A DNA stretch of 64,000 bases from FEB-12 sp964503315. GTDB lineage: Bacteria; Zixibacteria; MSB-5A5; GN15; FEB-12. A model generated the notes under the pieces. The model did no database searches. It was not told where the DNA came from and saw nothing but the letters and a program-made list of their open reading frames with translations. Position 1 is the stretch's first letter; each line of letters opens with the position of its first letter. The stretch lies in contig CAZCZL010000005.1 in NCBI GenBank assembly GCA_964503315.1, forward strand, positions 1-64,000. The letters are read 5' to 3'. The position numbers and the translations under genes were made by a program. Below are positions 8,401 through 15,623 of this stretch, piece after piece.

Positions 8401-11050
8401 GGCCAGCGATGGCGCTGCCGCTGACTCGGAGTTAGTGACGATCATGGTCACCGAGTCTGGAAACGTTTCGCCGGTCATCACCGCGATCCCTGACACTTCA
8501 GTCTCTGAGGGTGGCGTCGTGGTGATCAACGTGACCGCGGATGACCCGGATTCACCACTCGCTCCCGCGCTCGGCATTTCCGCGGCGACACTGCGCAATT
8601 TCACGTTCACTGATAACGGTAACGGCACCGGCGTACTGACTTATTCGCCGGACTATATTGATGCCGGTGTTGACTCGGTCTACTTCTTTGCGACCGATGG
8701 CTCTTCCACTCCCGGCTCTGAGCTGGCAGTGATCACGACGATCGATGTCAACCAGATACCATTCTTCCGCGCGGTGACACCGAAGCAAGTGCAGGCGAAT
8801 GATTCGCTCCGCTTCACGGTGACGGCGGTTGACTCGACCGATCCGGGATGGCCGCGCCGTCTCTTCCTGACCGCGACCGGTCTGCCGGCTGGCGCGACTT
8901 TCACTGACAATGCCAACAATACTGGTACTTTCCGCTGGGCGCCCAATTCGACGCAAGTGGGAAGCTACAACGTGACACTTTACGCGACCGACCAGGGCAT
9001 CCCCGCTCTCGCCGGGACCGTGGCAGTGCCGATATCAGTCGTGCCGGTCAACAATCCGCCGGTGCTGAATCTTGCTTCGGCTGAAGCCCGCATCGTGGGT
9101 GAAGGGCAGTCGTTGGTGGTGAGCATCAGCGCCACCGATCCAGATGGCGGCACGCCGTCGATCGATGGACAGGACCTCCCCGCCAACTCGTCGATCGTAC
9201 CGACCGGCGCGGGAACCGCTGACTTTATCTTCAACCCTGATTTCACGCAGGGCGGCAATACCGGCAAGTCACGGCTTTACTCCGTGACGATCCTCGCGAG
9301 CGATGGCTCTGCGACCGATCGTTCGGTGGTGACCATACAGGTTGTCGACGCAGGAAATCAGGTACCGGTCTTCGATACTGTACCGTCGCCGACGTTGACC
9401 GAAGGTCTGGTAGATACGTTCGTCGTGCACGCGTCCGACCCGGATGGCGGCACGATCACATTGTCGGCTATCAACGCGACTCTGCCGACCAATGCTGACT
9501 TTATCCCGCGTCCGGATGGTAATGGCTGGATAATCTTCAGCCCTGGCTACACGCAGGCCGGTACATATCAGATAGGGATCATTGCGAGCGATGGCACGCT
9601 CGTCGATACGGTCTATATAACGATTGAAATTCTTGAGGCCGGCAACCAGCCGCCGGTGTTGGCGACTATTGCGGATCGTTCTGTGAACGAACGCGCTGCT
9701 CTCGTCTTCAGATTCTCCGGCACCGACCCGGATGGTCCTCGTCCGCTCTTGTCAGCGGCTCCGCTGCCGACGGGCGCGGTGGTGGTTGACTCCGGTAACG
9801 GCGCGGCATCGTTCACCTGGGTTCCGACAAACTTTGACGCGGGTGTGTATCCGGTCTACTTCTATGCCGAAGACCGTGACTTCGCCGGTGTTTTCGATTC
9901 ACAGCTCGTGAATATCACCGTTCTCGACTCGAATATCGCGCCGATCATTTTCGCGACCGGCGGACGGACGATCAACGAAGGTGACACGCTTCGGTATGTG
10001 ATCTCCTCTTCGGATGAGGATCTGACCATTCCGAGCATTCGGTGCCGCCTGACGACCGCTGATTCACTGGCGACCAATATGTCGTTCTTTGATTCCGGCA
10101 ATGGTATCGGTGTGCTGACGTTTGTTCCTGACTACACGCAGGGCGGGAACGGAACGGTCGGGAATACACAGATACTGTACAACGTCTATTTCATCGCGAC
10201 CGACGAGACTGATCCATTGTTGACTACTCAGACCTCGGCGGTCCAGATAACGGTGCGCCATATCAACGCGCCGCCGAATCTGGTCTTCCCGTTAGGCGAA
10301 GGACCGTTCACGATCAACGAAGGGACCACCCTTACCTTCAACGTTACGGCGAACGACCCTGATGGCGGGCTACCCACTATCTCGGCGACGAATATTCCGA
10401 CAAACGCGACGTTTGCCGCAGGAATAATTTCGAGGACATTCAGCTTCACGCCGGACTTTACCCAGGCCGGAACCTATGTCGTCAGGTTCTATGCCAACGA
10501 TGCGGGGACTCCGGTTCGCTGGGATTCGGTCTACATGACGATCAACGTAACGGATGCCGGCAACCAGGCGAGTCGCTTCACGACGACCCTCCCCGACACC
10601 TTGAACGTTGCCACTAATGTGTTGACACAATTGGTGATACGGGCGACCGACCCCGAGCATACCACAATCACACTGGCGGCTTCGCCGCTCTCGCCAGTCG
10701 CCACGTGGGTCGATTCCGGGAACGGAATTGGTGTCTACTCCATCACGCCGGACTCCACCATGGTGGGTCAGGGGTGGGATATGGAGTTCACCGCCACGGA
10801 CGCTCAAAGTGCCGTAACGACGATGCATACCCATCTGCGGGTGGTGAGTTTCCTTCGCGGAGACCTCGATCAGAACGGCAAATATACGTTGATCGACCTG
10901 GCCGTGCTGGTGAACTATCTGCTCCGTCAGGGTCCGCCGCCGGTGACGCCTGAGACGGCTGATGTGAACGCGGACTTGAAGATAGACCTGTCGGATCTGG
11001 CGTATATGATCAACTTCATGTATGACGGGGGGAGTCGTCCGCCGCAATAA
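5498..11050 (+). CDS. Giant secreted Ig-repeat protein with C-terminal dockerin
   Basis: This 1850-residue exported protein is a paralogue of the upstream giant. ATG 5498 has AGGAGG 8 nt before it. GTG 5537 has GGAGG 7 nt before it and would give a shorter n-region, so the start is uncertain by 13 codons. A hydrophobic signal segment ends in T-S-A-F-A-Q. Next come an unassigned ~110-residue domain, an FN3-like domain (W-P-A-A-P-T-G onwards), an IPT/TIG domain (I-T-P-T-S-G-S-S-L-G-G) and 15 Ig-like repeats (6491-10846). The last 60 residues form a dockerin-like pair (R-G-D-L-D-Q-N-G-K and A-D-V-N-A-D-L-K-I-D-L-S-D-L). It is probably a fibrous surface protein. A clear terminator follows. Confidence 0.92.
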   Translation: MRKKRLDISGGATVAKGKELLRMQKLLGLVVLLLVTPLTSAFAQGSIFGTVQNSNLSTPANGQISFYGFTDNTDDEIRLESSIGAGYDAGNWFDDFQNYLSKTPGNPYTYRFFNTTNGEGAVLASTIPNNSFQQENIVLGTVSWPAAPTGMSARIISSTSVVLTWTRVAGVTYHVYRRPSTSQGSFFRIDNPAGLLTDAGEVDSFFVDNTVSGGLSYDYLLIGQNGSGLGPHSSILTVSTATPTAPAIASITPTSGSSLGGTPVVIAGTGFDVNGATVTLDGAPLTSVTVTSPFQINAVTPAGSAGPADLVVTNTAAGLSASLPAAYTYLGNQAPVLAAIGPRSVNEGANLNFGVSASDADGTTPTLTTSTLPLNATFVDNGNGTGTFNFTPSFTQAGAVNVTFYASDGIVIDSEVVAITINNVNQLPVLATIGPRSVNEGANLNFGVSATDADGTTPTLTTSALPPNAVFVDNGNGTGTFDFSPSFSQSGVINVTFYATDGSAIDSEQVAITVNNVNQAPVLAAIGPRATTEGAVLNFGVSASDPDATTPVLTTSALPTNATFTDNGNGTGTFNFAPNFTQAGVYNVTFYASDGTAIDSEIVAITVTGTNQAPILAAIGPRAVTEGQLLNFGVTASDGDGSTPTLTTSTLPLNATFIDNGNGTGTFNFTPSFTQAGSVNVTFYATDGIDTDSEVVAITINEAGNQAPVLANIGPRGVSEGNTLAFVVSGSDVDGTFPTLSAVNLPLNATLTDNGNGTANFSFTPDLTQSGFYAVTFIASDGALADSEIVAINVTETNQAPVLAAIGPQAVTEAQLLTFGVSATDGDGDTPTLTTSALPSGASFIDNGNGTGTFTWTPTFLQAGVYPVTFYATDGLVTADVDSEVVTITVTDAGNQTPVLATIGPRFITEGAVLNFAVSATDADGTPLTLTADPLPTNATFTDNGNGTGTFNFAPDFTQSGGYQITFVASDGAAADSELVTIMVTESGNVSPVITAIPDTSVSEGGVVVINVTADDPDSPLAPALGISAATLRNFTFTDNGNGTGVLTYSPDYIDAGVDSVYFFATDGSSTPGSELAVITTIDVNQIPFFRAVTPKQVQANDSLRFTVTAVDSTDPGWPRRLFLTATGLPAGATFTDNANNTGTFRWAPNSTQVGSYNVTLYATDQGIPALAGTVAVPISVVPVNNPPVLNLASAEARIVGEGQSLVVSISATDPDGGTPSIDGQDLPANSSIVPTGAGTADFIFNPDFTQGGNTGKSRLYSVTILASDGSATDRSVVTIQVVDAGNQVPVFDTVPSPTLTEGLVDTFVVHASDPDGGTITLSAINATLPTNADFIPRPDGNGWIIFSPGYTQAGTYQIGIIASDGTLVDTVYITIEILEAGNQPPVLATIADRSVNERAALVFRFSGTDPDGPRPLLSAAPLPTGAVVVDSGNGAASFTWVPTNFDAGVYPVYFYAEDRDFAGVFDSQLVNITVLDSNIAPIIFATGGRTINEGDTLRYVISSSDEDLTIPSIRCRLTTADSLATNMSFFDSGNGIGVLTFVPDYTQGGNGTVGNTQILYNVYFIATDETDPLLTTQTSAVQITVRHINAPPNLVFPLGEGPFTINEGTTLTFNVTANDPDGGLPTISATNIPTNATFAAGIISRTFSFTPDFTQAGTYVVRFYANDAGTPVRWDSVYMTINVTDAGNQASRFTTTLPDTLNVATNVLTQLVIRATDPEHTTITLAASPLSPVATWVDSGNGIGVYSITPDSTMVGQGWDMEFTATDAQSAVTTMHTHLRVVSFLRGDLDQNGKYTLIDLAVLVNYLLRQGPPPVTPETADVNADLKIDLSDLAYMINFMYDGGSRPPQ
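6491..10846 (+). repeat. 15 tandem Ig-like coding repeats (second giant gene)
   Basis: Fifteen in-frame units of about 270-320 bp. The first seven are close to the repeats of the upstream gene. Those after about 8460 are more diverged, have longer loops and have lost the strict A-x-I-G-P-R opening. The gradient of divergence suggests that the 5' half was expanded more recently. Confidence 0.88.
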
Positions 11051-11087
11051 TTGCGCTCACACGCATCTATTTTTGTCGCGTATATCA

Positions 11088-11121
11088 AGCCCGATTCGCC
11101 GCGTGCGAGTCGGGCTTTTTG
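11088..11121 (+). terminator. Rho-independent terminator after the giant Ig-repeat gene
   Basis: An 11-bp stem (AGCCCGATTCG paired with CGAGTCGGGCT, one wobble pair) encloses a 7-nt loop and runs into a T tract. Confidence 0.92.
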
Positions 11122-11155
11122 TTCCCGTCGGACGCCGTTTTTAAGGTCAAAAGTC

Positions 11156-11184
11156 TTGACAAAAACCCTTCAAATCAGTAAGTT
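11156..11184 (+). promoter_or_regulatory. Sigma70-type promoter for the 11601 gene
   Basis: A perfect TTGACA is followed after 17 nt by TAAGTT, a weak -10. It sits just after the terminator of the previous gene and predicts a start near 11191, so the transcript would have a leader of about 410 nt. Confidence 0.6.
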
Positions 11185-11600
11185 ACCATTCGGAAAAGTC
11201 TTAATAGTGGTTTGACCGCTTGTGTGGTCTTACAGGTGTAAATCTCACGGTATAAATGCGAAGGTGGCCGCTCCGCCGACTCAACGCGAGTAGATGATCG
11301 TGACCGGATCATCGATGGACGGAGTTGCCTGTAGCATAAATCACTTTATTGAACGCGTACTGCACTAGTTCACGTCTCGTTGGCTTTTTCGGACGAGGGG
11401 TAAGTGACGCCAACTCAACCGGCCTTGCAGAAGGTATGGAAGGGAGGTGGATTTACAGAGTAGAGTAACAACACGCCGCCGATGCGCATCCATCAACTAC
11501 AGGCATCGTCCGGCTCCTTTTGCATTTCAGATTTGATTCGAAGAATCAGTGTAATCCAAAATACGCTGGGAACTATTGTAAACAGTTGAAAGGAACAAGC
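11185..11600 (+). other. Long structured 5' leader
   Basis: This gene-free stretch of about 415 nt precedes a secreted-protein gene. It can fold into a closed domain: TACAGG (11231-11236) pairs with CCTGTA (11328-11333). Inside, CTCCG (11271) pairs with CGGAG (11320), enclosing the perfect hairpin GATGATC/GATCATC (11293-11313). I could not match it to a known riboswitch class. The remainder down to the Shine-Dalgarno shows no coding potential I trust. Confidence 0.45.
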
Positions 11601-14600
11601 ATGACGAAGAAATGGTTCTCGATTGTCGTCCTTCTGGTCGTGCTCGTTGGGATGCTGGCTATTACGGCTGATGCCAAGCTGCGTCCGAGCGATCCACGAA
11701 TTGAGAAGGCACGCATCTTCCAGAGAAGCCTGGCCCTTGATGACGGTCTGGGTGAGGCGATAGCTGGCGCTCGCGGCTATCAGACTTCCTCGCTCGGCGC
11801 CGCTCAGCCGGCTGTCGATTCTCGTGGTGCCCTGGTTGCGCAGACTTGGCGTGACTGGATGGCGAATGCCGCGATCGGCCGTACCGTCGATCACAACCCC
11901 CCGGCCTCGTTGTTCCCCGGTGTGCAGTTCGCCTACATGGAGAAAGCCTCCGCGGCGGCGTCAGACCGTACCCGTTGGGGATGGGCGGCGTATGAAGCCG
12001 TTACCGCTGGTGGTTCGTATGTACCGGCCGGTGGTAAAGTGGTAGTGCAGTCGGATGCTCCGGGTTCAGTGGAAGCCGGTTCCTATCCGAAGATCTATGT
12101 TGATCAGACTGGTACTGCCCTTTTCGGTTCGTATGACTTCCCGGATCAGGCCTCCCTGCCGAACGATATGTACATGCATATTTCGCAGGACGCCGGCCCG
12201 ATCGTCGGTGACTTCGGTGGTATCCTTGATGGTAGCGTCATGGACAATGCGATCCGCAACGCGGGTGGTATTGAAGGCGCGACCACCATCTGGCCGACCA
12301 TGGCTGTCCATGAGGCCGCTGGCGTTCTCACCATCTACCTCGCGGCGTTTGAAAACGTCGGTGGTAACGATGGCGCCATGAAGGTTTTCCGCAAAGTTGG
12401 GTATGCCCCGGCGAACCCGGATGCTACCTGGTCGATCGTCTTCAGTGACACGACCTTCTTCCCGTCTCAGGATATCTCTGCGTCGCCTGTGTCGACCCGT
12501 GTAGGCGTCTGCTGGCCGAAGTTCACTCCGGCTGGCCGTACCGCCGGTGACACGTCGCAGAACGATGTCTGGTGCGCGATCTCCCCGACCGGCGCGTCCG
12601 GTACCTGGGTCCGCACGAACATCACCAACTACTCCGGTGCCGGCTATCGCGCCTGGTTGGAAGTTGGTTGCTTGTTTGACACGTCAGACAAGTTCCACGT
12701 GATCTGGAACGGTTCGTACACCGACGGCGTCGATTTCGGCAACCGTCGCTGCCGTCTGTTCCACTGGTCGGAGCACGTTCCGGGCAGCATCTACACGATC
12801 TTTGATGCTGGTTGGGATCCGACCTTGACGGACTGCGTGGGTGGTTCGAACGTCATGAACGTTGGTAAGTTCTCCATCGCCGAGTGCGACGGTCGCCTGT
12901 ACGCGATCTTCTCGGCGTGGAACTGGCCCGGTGTCGATGGCACCGATCCGGTTGACGACTGCTGCGCCAGCGCTTCGGTCGCCCAGGGCGCCAACGGCGA
13001 AGTCTATCTCTCCGTTTCCTCGAGCTTGACCGGTAATGCGTGGGATGTTCCGCGTAACCTGTCCGGTTCTTACGCTCCGGCCTGCGACACGGGCAACTGC
13101 GTCGACGACCGCTGGGCTTCCATCAGCCGTTTCGGCATGGATGACGCTCTGTATACTTCCCCGCAGTGGGCCAACGCCTATACGTATGATCTGGGCACTG
13201 GCTACGCCGGGACGAAGTATCTCCAGGTCTGGTATGTCACCGACCGTTATCCGGGCGGTGGTATTCTGGCCACTCCGCAGGGTCCGCTGACCAACAACGA
13301 TATGCGCTGGATCCGTATGGCGTGCGTTGCGCCGGTCCCGGCCGCTCTGCTTTCCGTCTCCCCGGGCTTCATCGCCTATCCGGAATACACCAAGCCGTCA
13401 GTCGAGAAGCAGTACACGCTGACTCTCGAAAACACGGGTAACACCACGTTGACCATGGGTGCGATCACCGCGGTTGAAGATTCCGTGAAGCCGGCCCTTC
13501 CGGCGGTTCCGGGATGGCTCGGTTACTCTGGCGCTCCGGCGAGCATTCCGATCGCCAGCTCCGCCAACATGACGCTGGAACTGAACAACGGTGGTGTTGT
13601 CACTACCGGCCCGCGCCGTCTCTATGGTAAGCTGGTGTTCAACTATGGACCGCCCGCGAAGGTTCTCAATTTCCCGATCGAATTCATCGTGGCTGACACC
13701 ATCGTGTTCACTACGTGGGATTCCATCACCACCCAGTGCGGCATTCGCCTGACGGTTGCTTCCAATGGTAACATGGGTAACAACTTCCTCGGCGGCGCCA
13801 ACATGGGCTTCCCGCAGCCGTCTCCGGAATGCGATACCAACGGTGGTACGCTGAATCCGGGTGATGCTGATATTTACATGGGCGACGGTTCGCCGACTAT
13901 CGTTCGTAAGAACGGTGCGACGTATATCGCTTCCTGGTCGATCTTCCAGGATGGCTTTGCCTCCGCCAATGGCTTCAAGCCGTTGTTCGGCTTTGCCACG
14001 AAGGGCTCCTTCAGCGCCGCTCGCTGGGATGGCTACAACTCCGGTACCTTCTGCACCTCCGACTCGCTCGTGAAGGTGGAGAAGACCTGGTGGGCCCCCA
14101 ATGGCGCGACCAACGCTGATAGCTGTAAGTTCATCATTCAGCGCATGCGCGTCTTCCCGTACACCATTGGCAACTCCGTGGCCGGTCTGGCCATCGGTGA
14201 AGCTTGGGACTGGGACGTGCCGACTGATACCGGTACCTCTTCCGACGTCGCCTTCACCGACCCGACTCGCCGTCTGGCCGGTATGCGCGGATTCCGCTCG
14301 GTTGACACCGCTATCACGAACCACTCCTGCTACAACAACTCGTTGCGGTATGCTGGTTCTGCGCTCATCGCGATGCACTTGAAGAACTGTGTCGTTGAAA
14401 CCGCTCTGTATGGTGCTTACAACGCCGCCAACGATAGCTTTGTCTATCCGGCCGGCGGATTTGTGCCGGAAGAACTGTGGGCCAACATGCAGTCGACTGG
14501 TTACTCTAACGAGTCGCGCGTGACTGACCTTCACACCGTTCTCGTCTACAAGAACGGCGCCTCGAACGTCGGCTACACTCTGCCGGCGAACGACACGCTG

Positions 14601-14981
14601 ACTATCTGGACCGCGATGGCGGTTGTCCGTCCGACCGGCGGCACCACTGCTCAGGGTCTGGATTCCTTGAAGAAAGAGATCGACAAGGCGTTCAAGTGGT
14701 ATGAAAATGTGCGCCAGTGTACGGCCCCCCCGACCTGCTGTATCGGTACCACCGGTAACGTCAACAAGAGCGCTGGCGAAACGCCTGACCTCTCTGACTT
14801 GTCACTGCTCGTCGGTTATCTGACGATTCCTGCCCCGAACAAGCCGGTACTTCCGTGCTTGCCGGAGGCGAACGTCAATGCTACGGGCGGCGTCAACCCT
14901 GACCTCTCGGATCTTTCCTTGCTGGTCGGATACCTGACGATTCCTGCCCCGAACAAGCCGGTCCTGCCGAACTGCCCGTGA
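11601..14981 (+). CDS. Large secreted protein with divergent dockerin-like tail
   Basis: The protein has 1126 residues. ATG 11601 is chosen because AAAGGA lies 6 nt upstream and the protein then opens with a clean signal peptide (M-T-K-K-W-F, hydrophobic core, T-A-D-A). An in-frame TTG 27 codons upstream is less likely. The first ~600 residues are rich in Trp, Gly and Asp and look like a beta-propeller or similar all-beta fold, but no family is certain. An Ig-like segment about strand pairs around L-T-L-E-N-T-G-N-T-T follows, then a ~350-residue beta-rich region. The end carries two dockerin-like halves, each with the same P-D-L-S-D-L-S-L-L-V-G-Y-L-T core but without the usual D-x-N-x-D-G calcium loop. 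Lys is almost always AAG and Asn AAC, hinting at strong expression. Confidence 0.88.
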   Translation: MTKKWFSIVVLLVVLVGMLAITADAKLRPSDPRIEKARIFQRSLALDDGLGEAIAGARGYQTSSLGAAQPAVDSRGALVAQTWRDWMANAAIGRTVDHNPPASLFPGVQFAYMEKASAAASDRTRWGWAAYEAVTAGGSYVPAGGKVVVQSDAPGSVEAGSYPKIYVDQTGTALFGSYDFPDQASLPNDMYMHISQDAGPIVGDFGGILDGSVMDNAIRNAGGIEGATTIWPTMAVHEAAGVLTIYLAAFENVGGNDGAMKVFRKVGYAPANPDATWSIVFSDTTFFPSQDISASPVSTRVGVCWPKFTPAGRTAGDTSQNDVWCAISPTGASGTWVRTNITNYSGAGYRAWLEVGCLFDTSDKFHVIWNGSYTDGVDFGNRRCRLFHWSEHVPGSIYTIFDAGWDPTLTDCVGGSNVMNVGKFSIAECDGRLYAIFSAWNWPGVDGTDPVDDCCASASVAQGANGEVYLSVSSSLTGNAWDVPRNLSGSYAPACDTGNCVDDRWASISRFGMDDALYTSPQWANAYTYDLGTGYAGTKYLQVWYVTDRYPGGGILATPQGPLTNNDMRWIRMACVAPVPAALLSVSPGFIAYPEYTKPSVEKQYTLTLENTGNTTLTMGAITAVEDSVKPALPAVPGWLGYSGAPASIPIASSANMTLELNNGGVVTTGPRRLYGKLVFNYGPPAKVLNFPIEFIVADTIVFTTWDSITTQCGIRLTVASNGNMGNNFLGGANMGFPQPSPECDTNGGTLNPGDADIYMGDGSPTIVRKNGATYIASWSIFQDGFASANGFKPLFGFATKGSFSAARWDGYNSGTFCTSDSLVKVEKTWWAPNGATNADSCKFIIQRMRVFPYTIGNSVAGLAIGEAWDWDVPTDTGTSSDVAFTDPTRRLAGMRGFRSVDTAITNHSCYNNSLRYAGSALIAMHLKNCVVETALYGAYNAANDSFVYPAGGFVPEELWANMQSTGYSNESRVTDLHTVLVYKNGASNVGYTLPANDTLTIWTAMAVVRPTGGTTAQGLDSLKKEIDKAFKWYENVRQCTAPPTCCIGTTGNVNKSAGETPDLSDLSLLVGYLTIPAPNKPVLPCLPEANVNATGGVNPDLSDLSLLVGYLTIPAPNKPVLPNCP

Positions 14982-15017
14982 TGAACGGTTAGTCTGAGTA
15001 GGATTGTCTCGACAATC

Positions 15018-15046
15018 AAAGGCCACCCGCAAGGGTGGCCTTTTTT
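15018..15046 (+). terminator. Strong rho-independent terminator
   Basis: GGCCACCC and GGGTGGCC form a perfect 8-bp stem around a GCAA tetraloop, extended by A-T pairs and followed by six T residues. Confidence 0.96.
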
Positions 15047-15068
15047 ATTGGGGGATGGTTTGTGAAGG

Positions 15069-15120
15069 CCCTCACCCGCCCCCGCGAAGGCGGGGGCACC
15101 CTCTCCCGGGGGGAGAGGGG
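15069..15120 (+). repeat. Dispersed CCCTCACCC...GGGAGAGGGG repeat, copy A
   Basis: The unit starts CCCTCACCCG, contains a GC-rich hairpin (CCCCCGC/GCGGGGG) and ends with a second hairpin CCTCTCCC/GGGAGAGG. Related copies lie at 15287-15337, 54207-54252 and 63771-63819. All are intergenic. Confidence 0.75.
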
Positions 15121-15226
15121 AAAAAGAAAGAGCGAAGAGCGAAGTGGGGTGTGAGGGGATGGGTCAGGAGTCCGCGACAGCCTTTGCGCAGAAAACGTCC
15201 GCGTCTGCCCGTCTTCGTCACAGTGA

Positions 15227-15278
15227 TCCGGGCAGACCGTAAGGTGTGCCGCGCAGGTTTGGAGGTGTGCCGCGCAGA
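15227..15278 (+). repeat. Degenerate GGGCAGAC / TGCCGCGCA repeat
   Basis: Begins GGGCAGACC and contains two direct copies of GTGTGCCGCGCAG. It resembles a decayed version of the hairpin repeats at 26808 and 26856. Confidence 0.5.
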
Positions 15279-15286
15279 TCTGATTT

Positions 15287-15337
15287 CTCCTTCGCCCTTT
15301 GGGAGAAGGTGTCGGCCTTGGGCGGACGGATGAGGGG
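15287..15337 (-). repeat. Dispersed CCCTCACCC-type repeat, copy B (inverted)
   Basis: Read on the minus strand it starts CCCCTCATCCG and ends with a CCTTCTCCC...GGAG hairpin. This is the same architecture as copy A in the opposite orientation, about 170 bp away. Confidence 0.65.
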
Positions 15338-15348
15338 CTGTTTTTTAC

Positions 15349-15376
15349 TTGTATAAATCGGCTAAGTCGTTATATT
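15349..15376 (+). promoter_or_regulatory. Candidate promoter for the subtilase gene
   Basis: TTGTAT and TATATT (five of six matches to the -10 consensus) are separated by 16 nt. The predicted leader is about 240 nt and contains no convincing gene. Confidence 0.45.
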
Positions 15377-15623
15377 GTAGTCTGTACGGCCCTCGCATAC
15401 AGTCGCCACCGACTTTGTATCTGACCTCAGTTCGACCGTACTGACAACGGCGAATCCCTCATCTGTATGCCCCGGCTGTTCGATGATACTTGCATCCCTG
15501 GCGCGAACTTTTTGCGGCAGGTCCATGTTCATTCATTACGCAAAGAAACAGATGGTCCGCGGAGAATCCGCCGATACAATCAAGGAACTTATGTCACACG
15601 CCAACCTGTATAGGAAAGCACTG

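Noticed and set aside
11225..11340. Cyclic di-GMP (GEMM) riboswitch upstream of the 11601 gene
   Set aside because: The conserved core segments of that class are absent, although the region may still be a structured RNA.
13398..14534. Minus-strand open frame of 378 codons within the 11601 gene
   Set aside because: It is a shadow of a gene with strong codon bias (AAG, AAC, third-position C), and no protein family or Shine-Dalgarno is seen.
15004..15333. Small plus-strand open frame after the 11601 gene
   Set aside because: It starts inside a terminator and reads through two dispersed repeats; the Arg/Pro-rich product is an artefact of GC content.
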